This document shows, one piece after another, positions 55,605-64,000 of a DNA stretch of 64,000 bases (position 1 is the stretch's first letter; the number at the start of each line of letters is the position of its first letter). The position numbers and the translations under genes are program-made. Where the stretch lies: assembly GCA_028386065.3 (NCBI GenBank), contig JAKUCV010000914.1, positions 1-64,000 of the forward strand. The letters are read 5' to 3'. The notes under the pieces were generated by a model. It was not told the origin of the DNA and did no database searches. It worked only from the letters and a program-made list of their open reading frames with translations. The DNA is from Turnera subulata (Eukaryota; Streptophyta; Magnoliopsida; Malpighiales; Passifloraceae).

Positions 55605-56281
55605 TGGTTAGCCTAAATTTATGTTAAGTACTTAATTAAGTAATCAATTAAGACTAACCTTGTTTAGTATATTTCTAATGATTATTCAACGGTTATATTA
55701 TTATTTTGATGAATAACAAACAATATGGAAAGTTCTTGTGTGTTTTAAGCATTTGCAGACAAAAAACCAAATACCGTGACGATTTAGCTTCAGCATGGCT
55801 TTTCTGTTGAACCAAAACATCACTGTCTGGATTTACAACGGATTTACTTGGTCTTCAAGAGTCAACTAACGGTCAGAAAAGTGGTCCTCACACCCGCTTT
55901 CATGCCATCAAAGAGCTGGAAAGGTTGTAATCAGCAGGATTAAGGGATAATCTTGTTGGGTAGACAAAGCTAGGTTCAGCTTTGGATTAGGTTTAACAAG
56001 TTGAGCCCGCAAAAACTTCTGTACCATAGGTTATTTGGCTCGCCTGTAAAAGCCAAATTAGTGGATAGTTTAGAAATCCTAAAGGGGGGACCTTTAGGTA
56101 GTGGATGTACTCCTGAGTGGGGAACCACTATAAATTACTTGTGTCCTTTGCTTTCCTGCCTTTATATTTCACATTTCATTTAAGTTTCACATTTGGCTTC
56201 TGTGTCGAGCCAAATCACAGAAAACCGAAAAAGAGGAAAAGCTAATTCAACCCCCCCTTCTTAGCCTTTTCTGGGCCAACA
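55605..56281 (+). repeat. 3' LTR of element E, internally deleted (677 bp)
   Basis: Begins TGGTTAGCCTAAA and ends TCTGGGCCAACA. Compared with the 5' LTR it lacks about 390 bp, mainly between the AAAGAGCT segment at 55917 and the GGAAAAGG/GGAAAGG segment. It keeps perfect ATTTGGCT...AGCCAAAT pairs at 56033-56058 and 56191-56215, which are imperfect in the 5' LTR. Confidence 0.9.
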
Positions 56282-56286
56282 GCCCA

Positions 56287-56794
56287 GAGCCTTTATGGTG
56301 GCTCTATCGTGTACCCTCAGGACTCCGATCAGGTACTTGAGAATCAGCTTGATGTTTGCTATCTTAGTGTGTTGCCAAAGGACCATGGACACTGATTCGG
56401 TCTGGTGGGACATGTCTAGAAAAGCAAGTTAAGTTGAGTTAAGGTGATTGTGAGAAGAGAAAGATCATTGACCGAAATCTCATTAGTTTATATTCACCGG
56501 TGCACCAATTATGACATACGGTTATAATTGTGAATACAATGTATCTTTAAAAGGGAGATCTTTGGTAGAATTCTAATGTAATTTATGATCTAGGGTACTT
56601 GCATACTTTTTTATCTACTTGCAGGTTTATTCTTGATGAGAGGCTATATATTCCTAACAGATGTATAGTGTTTAGCTCTCACTGTATGCTGGTCGCAAGG
56701 TTCTACTTCTCTATATGGATGTTTGCAGTTTCTGATGAGAATTTGTTTCTCATGATTGTGTTAATTGGCACTCCCATTATGTGTGAGTGGGAGA
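56287..56794 (+). other. 3' tail of element D up to its LTR
   Basis: Resumes after the element E target duplication. No readable coding. The purine-rich GTGTGAGTGGGAGA just before 56795 is the polypurine tract of element D. Confidence 0.6.
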
Positions 56795-57117
56795 TGTTGG
56801 AAAATAGTGAGTCCACCCATAAGGGGTGCTTACTTAAGCCCAACTGGGCCCAACTAGCACAGTATATAAGCCACCACAAGGGAGGCTGATATACTACTCA
56901 TTGTACTCATTGTACGTATGTTGGGTAAACACAGATAACTTGCTGACTGCAATCTAGGGTTTAGACCGTGGAAAGTAGGGGACCGATCTGATATACTGTG
57001 ACGGTCTCCACCGACCAGTGATAAATGCTGTGGCTCCCGATCCTGACAACTTTTCCGCTTCACTGTTTACAGATAAGTCTTCTTATCTATGTTATGTATA
57101 TGGACATGAATTCCTTC
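56795..57117 (+). repeat. 3' LTR of element D (323 bp)
   Basis: TGTTGGAAAATAGTGAGTCC to GACATGAATTCCTTC, followed by GAGCCG and the rest of LTR G. Confidence 0.9.
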
Positions 57118-57123
57118 GAGCCG

Positions 57124-57605
57124 AAATTGTGAAATCTTGAGTATTGAGCTTAATTGTAAATCTTCTTGAGTTGTTCATAGAAGATATCTTATTCTGAGAG
57201 TTATACACATCTTAGTGGGGCTTGAGATTGGTTCTACTAAGGTGGGATTCAGCAAATCTGATTGGGTTTGTAATGAGTAATTGGTTTGAGCTTAGCCTAG
57301 GAAAAAAGCTTGTAAAAGGCTGTGGTTGAACCTATTGAAAGCCAAGTATGGTGAAGGTTAGAAATCTCACGGTGGATGCATGAGTAGTGGACGTACTCCT
57401 GCATGGGGAACCACTTTAAATCCTCTATGCAAATCTCACTAACTCTTCTCTTCTCTTAAGTGTGTTCTTAATTGCAAGTTTTAGATACAAAATCGGTGAG
57501 TTAGCCTTTTTTTGCTTAATCACTGATTTGGCATCAGCGACACCAAATCAGTGATTAAGCAAAAAAAGGCTAACTCACCCCTCTCTTAGCCAATTTGAGC
57601 CGACA
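57124..57605 (+). repeat. 3' portion of split LTR G
   Basis: Continues LTR G from 34222: ACACATCTTAGTGGGGCTTG, TTCTACTAAGGTGGGA (both shared with K), then GGTTGAACC, ending GAGCCGACA at 57605. The joined LTR is about 1058 bp, the same size class as A and E. It carries a perfect 37-bp inverted repeat near its end. Confidence 0.8.
57495..57579 (+). repeat. perfect 37-bp inverted repeat with 11-bp loop
   Basis: Arms 57495-57531 and 57543-57579 are exact reverse complements (left arm opens GGTGAGTTAGCC, right arm closes GGCTAACTCACC); the loop is CATCAGCGACA. Confidence 0.95.
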
Positions 57606-57931
57606 ATTGGTAGCGGAGTAAGGATCTCTGCTTTTGGATTAACCTCTAGGAGAAAATTTCATGGCATTCGAGGAAAACAACATTAGTAATGCTCTTCACT
57701 TCAATGGATTGAACTTTGACCATTAGAAATTCCGCATGAAGACTTTCCTTGAAAGAAAGAATTTAGAGATGTGGCAAATTGTGACCACACCTTACACACG
57801 TCCAACTAAAGATATGCAATACTAGAGTGAAGAAGAAATGAAAAAGGCAAAGCTAGATGCATAAGCCAAGAATGCCGTCATTTGTGGCATCAGCCAAGCC
57901 AAATTTCAAAGAGTTCGATCATGTAACATAG
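57606..57931 (+). pseudogene. primer-binding site and gag start of element G, truncated
   Basis: ATTGGTAGCGGAG follows the LTR. From 57661 a Gag N-terminus reads MAFEENNISNALHFNGLNFD, then WKF-type KFRMKTFLERKNLEMWQIV, RPTKDMQY, AKNAVICGISQAKFQRV. Three codons are now stops (Trp and Gln positions). It is cut at 57931 by the LTR of element I. Confidence 0.8.
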
Positions 57932-59305
57932 TGTGAACATCCAAATTTAGCTGTCTATTTATTTTACTATATTATTATTGTGTTTTAGAGCCCAAGGTTA
58001 ATTTTATTAATTTTTGATCTCTAATTTGGCAAAAGAAACCAATGAACAAATTCATGGACTATCCATGTAATGAGGCCCAAGCTTAGCACGAATTTTCTAA
58101 CTTATTTGTCTCTGATTTTCGTTGGATTAGAGGCCCTATTTAAGTTAGTATATTGTTTTGCCTATTTTATGGAAAAAAGAGGAATAATCTTAATCCTTGG
58201 GTTGTAGGTTAAGTAATTGAGTTTACATGGAAAGAACTTGGAGTTTTCCTCAAGAAAAGGGAGTTTTTCTGGTCTGAGAATTTTAGCTTTGCGTGCAAAA
58301 ATCAGATTGGAGTCAAAATAGGAAGAACGTGAACAGTAGCTGACTGAGTCCGCGGTCATGACGACATGACCGCCACCAGCCGGCGGTCATCGCGACAAGA
58401 CCGCCCTCACCTGGCGGTCATGCGTCCCAGAGTCGGCCACTTTTTCTATTTTTTTCTCATTTTTGATTCCCACCCTTAGCCATTGGATTTAGGAGTTTAA
58501 TCTCGACCTTAGGATCAAAACCATGCCCCCTCAGACCCTGAACACTATAAATAGAACCATTAAAACACAATTTTGGGGGGTTGGCCATTAAGCTTTTTTC
58601 TTGGGAAAACTCTACTATTTTCTTTTCTCAATTCGATTTCTTTGCTTTTCTCTGCTGGATTTCACGTGGTGTGTTGTTTAGTTTTGTTTCTGCAGTAGTT
58701 CCAGAACCAATCAAGGTGGAACTAAGGAACGGAAAGAGGGTAGAAGCGATCTACAACCCACAAACGCGAAGAACGACGAGGAACACGCCCTTGGTGGTAA
58801 CTCGGTCTCTTTCCCATTGTTTTGTCTCTACTGCTATGATTTTGTCTCTGATTACATGCTGATACTGACATGTTTGCTTGAGTGTTGATCCTAACCCAAG
58901 AAGTACGTGAGCTTTGAACCCGGTTGCCAGGGTACGTAGGATGTCTCTAGTGGTTGAGACGCAAGCGAAATTGTTTCTTTTCTTTTTCTTGTCTCTTTAA
59001 TTTCAATTATATATATTATTATTGTTGGTTTGCTATTGGAAATCTAGTTTACACACATGCACACACGCACAAAGCACAAGTATTCGCTTAAATTGCATAT
59101 TATTTCACCCAAGCATAGATGGGGTGCCTCATACCTTCCTTTCTATGACGAACCCCTGAGTCCGGCATCTTTGGTTCGCAAATCAGTTTTTTTTGTGGGC
59201 ATAAAGGATTTTTTCACTGGTTTTTCCTGATTTTTTCCATGGTAATAAAACTTGGGTGGCGACTCCATCGATCACCGAAGGTGAGGATCGGTTCGGGTTC
59301 TCACA
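57932..59305 (+). repeat. 5' LTR of element I (1374 bp)
   Basis: TGTGAACATCCAAATTTAGC to GGGTTCTCACA. Same ends as H and J. GC-rich block at about 58345-58440 with repeated GGCGGTCAT and GACCGCC, upstream of the TATA box. Confidence 0.9.
58546..58553 (+). promoter_or_regulatory. LTR TATA box of element I
   Basis: TATAAATA in CACTATAAATAGAACC, about 105 bp downstream of the GC-rich block. Confidence 0.6.
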
Positions 59306-59307
59306 GC

Positions 59308-59325
59308 TGGCGACTCTGCTGAGGA
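59308..59325 (+). other. primer-binding site of element I
   Basis: TGGCGACTCTGCTGAGGA, 2 bp after the LTR. Nearly the canonical Ogre site. Confidence 0.9.
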
Positions 59326-59412
59326 TTCATGGGTTTAAGAAATAATGTGCAATTTTTGCTTGAATTTTGTGCTTTGTTATTTTTCACTTGCATGCTTGCA
59401 TTATAATTGTGT

Positions 59413-59640
59413 GTTAAACCTCTACCTCAAGGGGGCGCGACGAGTCCTTGCCCATACATGCCATCATTCGTGGTGATATGGCATGTTATTTGTCCGTTAC
59501 CCTCCGCACGCGATGAATGGGAACCTTGGCCTTCGACCTCACGCGACATCCTTGTGTCACATGTGAGTAGGCTGAATCTCCCATAGCAGCGGTCCTTTGG
59601 CCCCCAACTAGCTACAGACCCTTGCATATAGTCAAACGAA
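59413..59640 (+). other. conserved leader block of element I
   Basis: Shares ordered segments with 4085-4330 (minus) of element J: TTGGCCTTCGACCTCACG, CACATGTGAGTAGG, TTTGGCCCCCAACTAGCT. Confidence 0.7.
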
Positions 59641-60038
59641 ACCCTAGGGGTACTTGCCTTGTGTGGAAATATGTTGTATGATCATGCTTGCCTTTCGTGG
59701 ATCCAAATTAATTGTGCACTCATATTTTCCTTATCAAAAATAAAAATCCTAGTCGAGTTTTTTCAAAATTTCTTTTTCAAAACCTTTTTCCTTTTAAGGA
59801 GCCGATTTATATTTTTCTTCAAAAAAATAATTTTTCCAAAAAAAATCGAAAGATAAATATAAAAAATTAAAAATTTCAAAAAAAAAATTCATGCCTAAAA
59901 CATCATGTTTTCAAATAAAAACTTCTGCTATAAATCTTTTCTACTTTTTCAAAATAAAGCATTCCTTCTCTACGCATTTAAATGGTGTCATAGTCAATGA
60001 ATGGTCTCTTATACGTGCGCGATTACCCTTAGGACACC

Positions 60039-60960
60039 ATGAGTGACGACACTATCCAAGTGAATGATCCGACCGTGGTAGGTGAATTGATGGACAAGTT
60101 GAAGGGTGTTAGCATGGCTCAATTTCTCGAGGTACTGAATGAAGCAAAGGGGGATGATGGTACCGTTGCTCATTCTTCAAAAAAGAACGCTAGCAAAGCC
60201 GATGGTAAGCGGCCAATCATGATTGATCAAGACATGGAGACTCCGGCACCTCGTCTAGAGGATAAGGTCGACAAGATTGAAAGAATTCTCAAGGACCTCA
60301 AGCGGAAGGAGGACGACTACAACCTTGATCGATTGGCTCACTTCCCTAGGGCTCAGTTTCCCGCAAGTTCATGATGCCCGACTTTGACAAATTTGATGGG
60401 ATGGGTTGTCCACATACGCACTTGAAGATCTATGTACGCAGTCTCTATCCTATGGGGATTGGACCTGAATTGATGGCACAACTATTCCAACGCTTTCTAG
60501 GAAGGGTGGCTTTATCTTGGCTCATGTCATTGGACGAGGACCCTGTTTCCAAATGGGAGGACATTTGCAAGGAGTTCATTGAGCACTACAAGTACAACAC
60601 TGCCGTTGATGTCACCAAGAGATCTCAAAACTACCAAGCAACAAGCTCAAGAGGCCTTCTCCGAGTTCATCACTAGGTGGCGCAACAAGGCATCCCGAAT
60701 GGTGAAACGTCCATCCAAGAACTTGCAACCGATCAACTATGATCGCATGGTGAGCAATTATTATGCTAATTTCAAGGCCCTTATTGGCGCGGGAACTCAA
60801 TTGGAAGATGCCATTACATCCGGGAAGAACAAGACTCCACAAGAGAATTCTTTTCAAAGACAGAACTTTGGGACAAGAAATAACAAGAAATCGTCGGATA
60901 TGAATAATGTGGCGGTAACTGCGCCAATTCAATTAGGTGAGACAAAAAGACAATTCACTC
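60039..60960 (+). pseudogene. gag (element I)
   Basis: Starts MSDDTIQVNDPTVVGELMDK with a charged N-terminus (residues 1-90), then FMMPDFDKFDGMGCPHTHLK and LFQRFLGRVALSWLMSLDED, the gypsy Gag core, then QQAQEAFSEFITRWRNKASR and NYDRMVSNYYANFKALIGAG. Two frameshifts split it, at about 60370 and about 60625. No zinc knuckle is seen, as is common in Ogre-like Gag. Start chosen at the first Met after the leader, which matches the spacing of J. Confidence 0.8.
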
Positions 60961-61764
60961 GATTGTCGATGCCACTTAGCACCGTTCTAAAAATATGCAT
61001 GGCGCAAATTGCCATCACGCCCTGGTTCAAATCGATAATGGATCGGCCCTGAATGTGTGTCCCTTAAAAGTTGGAAGCATCCTTGGGTTAGGATTGGAAG
61101 ACTTCACTCCCTCAAGACAAACCATCCGCGCTTATGACAATGCAAAGAGAGAGTTCTTGGCACCATTACCCTTGAAGTCAATGTCGGCCTGGTAGCCTTC
61201 CCCATCGAGTTTCAAGTCCTTGACATCGCATCGAGCTTCAATCTATTACTTGGAAGACCTTTGTTGCATCAAGCTAAAGCTGTACCATCTACCTTGCATC
61301 AAATGCTCAAATTCCCACACAATGGTGGTATAGTGACTATCCGAGGATGGGTATTGGACTTACCTGCCAAGCATGTGCATGAACTAGACGAGGATAAGGA
61401 GATCTCCCTTTCCGACTTTGTATTCGAAGAGGTCAACACTTTGACTTGGGGATTGGAGCATCAAGAGAACTTTCCTCTATACTATGACCCATTTAGCAAC
61501 ACAAGGATCATGGGCATCATGAAGAAGATGGACTTCCTACCTTCCATAGGGATTGGGCACAACCAACAAGGAATTGTTGAACCTCCACCGATTCCAACCA
61601 TCACTTTACCCTTTGGTCTAGGCTACAAACCCACACCCGAGGACATGAAGAGAATGGAAGCTAGAAATAGGGAACGAGCCCGTGCTAAGAGGGAGAACCA
61701 AACTTTGGACTTCGGGATGGATCCCCTACTTCAAGACTCTGAATCAATTTGTGAAGGAAGGTGA
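60961..61764 (+). pseudogene. aspartic protease and downstream linker (element I)
   Basis: Active-site motif QIDNGSALNVCPL (D-N-G-S rather than D-S/T-G), then LEDFTPSRQTIRAYDNAKRE and, in a shifted frame, FPIEFQVLDIASSFNLLLGRP, the second half of the retropepsin fold with the hydrophobic-hydrophobic-Gly close. Frame 61261-61764 continues LHQMLKFPHNGGIVTIRG and a G-patch-like MDFLPSIGIGHNQQG with PFGLGYKPTPEDM, all known from Tat/Ogre polyproteins. Confidence 0.8.
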
Positions 61765-62394
61765 TGATTTCCCCTATTATGGCTTTCTCGAACCTTGGTA
61801 CTCACCCACCATTAGGTCTCTACAACCCGGTTTTGAGATATTCTTTGATTGTAGGACTAATGAGATCATGCATACTCAAGATGGCGAATGCGAAGATTTT
61901 GGCCTCGAAGGCTTATTTGGAGATATGCGCTTGGAACATGAAGTCCACCATGAGAGGAACATGATTACCCCTATCCTAGGACCATTGAAGCAATGGGAAT
62001 GGAGCAAGCCATATAGTGGTGTAGACGAGTTTGAGTTTGAGCCCGAGTCTGAGTCTGAGTCCGCATTTTCTTTCGATAATAAAGAGGAGCAACCATGTCG
62101 CCCTCCCGATTTTCAATTTTCTTCATCTAAGACTTCCAAGGATAATGATTTTTGCATTTTTCAAAGAATAATATGAAGCTTACATTCCCTTACATTGGTG
62201 TTTGTGATGATAATGTTGTTTGCATGGATGATGTGCATAGTAAAGATGAACTAAATAAATTCCATGAAACACCCACTCTACCTCAATCTAATGAGGGTGA
62301 ATCAATTGAAATCAACTTGGGAACAAAAACCGAACCTAAAATCACCAAAATGAGCGCTACACTACCCAATAGTATTAAGTAAGAGCTCTCCGCC
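61765..62394 (+). pseudogene. protease-RT linker region (element I)
   Basis: In frame 61682-62176 reads NQFVKEGDDFPYYGFLEPWY then an acidic stretch (DEFEFEPESESESAFSF). A further frame to 62382 contains NEGESIEINLGTKTEPK, the usual lead into RT. In Ogre elements an intron lies between protease and RT; I see no convincing splice pair here. Confidence 0.6.
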
Positions 62395-63314
62395 TTGATC
62401 CGAGAATATATGGACGTATTTGCATGGTCCTACAAAGATATGCCCGGTATCGATCCAGAAATTGCCCAACACCGTTTCCCGACTTTTCCAAATGCCAAAC
62501 CTGTCAAGCAAAAGGTGAGCCGCCTCCAACCACAATGGGCACTCAAGGTAAAGGAGGAAGTAGAAAAACAACTCCAAGACGGATTCCTAGAAGTTATAAA
62601 CTATCCCGAATGGTTAGCCAACATCCTCCCTGTACCAAAGAAGGATGGCAAGGTTTGCATGTGTGTCAACTATCGAGATTTGAACAAAGTATGTCCTAAG
62701 GATGAGTTTCCATTGCCAGATATTGATATGCTAGTTGACGCTACCGCTGGCCACGCACTATTATCATTCATGGACAAATCTTCTGGTTACAACCAAGTAC
62801 TCATGGCACCCGAGGATAAGCACAAGGCGGCTTTACGCATCGAATGGGGAACTTTCTGCTACAAGGTAATGCCCTTTGGACTCATCAATGCCGGTGCCAC
62901 CTACCATCGAATGGCTACTACTCTTACTCACGTTATGATGCATGACATAGTGGAAGTATACGTTGATGATATGATTGTCAAGTCACAAACCAATGAGTCA
63001 CATGTGCCCAATCTACGGAGATTCTTCGAGAGATGTAGGAAATTTGGCATGAGGATAAATCCGTAAAAATGTGTCTTTGGTGTAAAGACCGGCAAGCTAC
63101 TCGGTTTTATGGTCAGTGAAAGAGGAATGGAGGTCGACCCGAGAAAGATTAAGACAATTCAAGAAATGCCAATTCCGAGAACCGAGAAGGAGATTAAAGG
63201 TTTTCTTGGCCGTGTACTATATATTAGTAGGTTCATTGCACAATTATCTAGTATTTGCTCTCAAATTCATTGTCTCTTGAAGAAAGGGGCATCAACCGAG
63301 TGGAATGACGACTG
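62395..63314 (+). pseudogene. gypsy reverse transcriptase (element I)
   Basis: Frame 62395-63066 encodes DVFAWSYKDMPGIDPEIAQH, KEEVEKQLQDGFLEVINYPEW, VPKKDGKVCMCVNYRDLNKV, PLPDIDMLVDATAG with the first Asp region, FSF-like SFMDKSSGYNQVLMAPED, and the catalytic box EVYVDDMIVKS. A single TAA at 63064 (INP, stop, KCVFG) interrupts it; the same frame resumes for LLGFMVSERGMEVDPRKIKT and PRTEKEIKGFLGRVLYISRFI to 63314. Confidence 0.92.
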
Positions 63315-63326
63315 ACAACATGCTTT

Positions 63327-64000
63327 GATCAAATTAAGGATTATCTATCCAATCCTCTAGTCTTACAACTGCCTAGATCGGGTCCGCCATTTCTTCTATA
63401 TCTTACTGTGACTGACATTGCCATGGGTGCAATGCTCGCGCAATATTTGCCTGACTCTCGCATCGAGAATGCTATCTACTACTTAAGCAAGAAGATGATG
63501 GATTATGAATCCATGTACAACATGATTGAGAAGACAGGCGTCTCATTGACATGGGCTTGCCATAAATTGAGACACTACTTTGTGACACATGAGGTGCTAC
63601 TCTTCTCCCTAATGGAGCCTATCAAGTATCTTCTAGAGAAACCGGTGCCAAGTAGCAAAACGGCTCGGTGGGTCGCGATCTTGTCTCGATTTGAAATCCA
63701 TTTTGTGTCTCAAAAGGCTATTAGAGGAAGCGCCATAACTGATTTCTTGGCCTCTCAACCGGTGACTCATAACGAAAGATTCGAGCCTCAATTCCCCGAT
63801 GAAGGTATTTTGACAATCACCATCCCAACTTGGGAGATGTACTTCAACGGTGTAGTGAACGGAAGCGAATTCAGTGCCGGCATCATCCTCATTTCACCTG
63901 ACAAAGTGGCTTATCCCCTATCCTACAAACTGGAGTTTGAAGCCACGAACAACATAGCCGAATACGAAGCATGCACTACTGGGCTCGAAACTGTGCTTAA
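63327..64000 (+). pseudogene. RNase H and second (archaeal-like) RNase H, partial (element I)
   Basis: An open frame with no Met at its start runs to the window edge. First RNase H block: LLYLTVTDIAMGAMLAQYLP, YYLSKKMMDYESMYNMIEKT and LRHYFVTHEVLLFS, then an RNase H tether (ARWVAILSRFEIHFVSQKAI, ADFLA-like ITDFLASQP). Second RNase H starts WEMYFNGVVNGSEFSAGIILISPDK, followed by FEATNNIAEYEACTTGLETV, with the Asp of the DGA motif changed to Asn. A dual RNase H is characteristic of Tat-branch gypsy elements. Confidence 0.88.

Larger units (their letters stand above)
50053..56281 (+). mobile_element. Sirevirus-like element E lacking pol
   Basis: LTRs at 50053-51122 and 55605-56281, primer-binding site, gag with two zinc-knuckle positions, then an acidic/env-like ORF region and a 3' end with several polypurine tracts. 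Protease is cut right after its active-site motif; integrase, RT and RNase H are absent. Flanks ACCCA (50048-50052) and GCCCA (56282-56286) are a 5-bp duplication with one change. It sits in the 3' tail of element D. Confidence 0.9.
34223..57117 (+). mobile_element. copia-type element D, decayed, host of nested insertions
   Basis: Short LTRs (34223-34538 and 56795-57117), a primer-binding site after the first and a purine tract before the second define it. GAGCCG at 34217-34222 and 57118-57123 is the target duplication inside LTR G. Once the nested C, F and E are removed the internal region is about 6.9 kb: GC-rich leader, palindromic repeat array, traces of integrase, then of RT and RNase H, all in plus orientation and badly decayed. 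Confidence 0.85.
57932..64000 (+). mobile_element. Ogre/Tat-type Ty3-gypsy element I, 5' part
   Basis: LTR (57932-59305), Ogre-type primer-binding site, conserved leader, gag, protease, RT, RNase H and a second RNase H in gypsy order. It leaves the window before integrase. The DNGS-type protease and the extra archaeal-like RNase H are typical of the Tat branch. Several frameshifts in gag and protease; RT is nearly open. Confidence 0.9.

Noticed and set aside
61765..62394. Ogre-type intron between protease and RT
   Set aside because: Known for the lineage, but I could not find a convincing donor and acceptor pair, so it was not annotated.

Overview
This window is a repeat-dominated stretch of a flowering-plant nuclear genome, very probably a eudicot. 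It is AT-rich, and its recognisable coding material is plant Ty1/copia and Ty3/gypsy retrotransposon gag-pol, a MuDR-type transposase with an intron, a LINE, a Helitron-like 3' end and a fragment of a plant LRR receptor-kinase gene. I found no intact host gene and no rRNA, tRNA or CRISPR. The species cannot be named from the sequence.

Left part (1-14.2 kb). A minus-strand Ogre/Tat-type gypsy element (J) has its 5' LTR at 4415-6018, then a primer-binding site and a conserved leader. Where gag would be expected it has an unrecognised 193-codon ORF (3076-3657), followed by degraded coding sequence on the opposite strand (about 290-1854). Next come a plus-strand copia LTR fragment (K, 6088-7301), fused head-on to a minus-strand Sirevirus-like copia element (A, 7302-12503) inside its reverse-transcriptase YIDD motif, and a solo Ogre-type LTR (H, 12688-14236) with a perfect 5-bp target duplication.

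Middle part (15.3-33.6 kb). A broken non-RD receptor-kinase fragment (15357-16495) abuts the SWIM end of a MuDR-like transposase gene (16496-21646, minus). A LINE ORF1 retroposon (17135-19693) with an 18-bp target duplication sits inside the transposase intron. A full-length copia element B (22521-30882, plus, duplication GGTAC) follows. Its leader carries an array of 12-bp palindromes and its two LTRs differ by exactly three 27-bp minisatellite units. Then comes an AT-rich tract with tandem repeats and a Helitron-type 3' terminus at 32732.

Right part (33.6-64 kb) is a nest. Copia element G (LTR from about 33647) was split by copia element D (34223-57117, duplication GAGCCG). D was in turn invaded by copia C (38127-46129, minus, same family as B, duplication CTACA), a solo LTR F (48697-50011, duplication TTTAC) and a Sirevirus-like element E (50053-56281) that lost its pol genes but keeps gag and a 3' ORF of the putative plant transposon protein/env-like kind. 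G resumes at 57124, and its gag is cut at 57931 by an Ogre/Tat-type element I, which runs off the right edge with gag, protease, reverse transcriptase and two RNase H domains.

No set of genes here works as a pathway. The biology lies in the mobile elements: nesting, gene capture, non-autonomous derivatives, and dense palindromic or hairpin repeats in several element leaders, 3' ends and LTRs.
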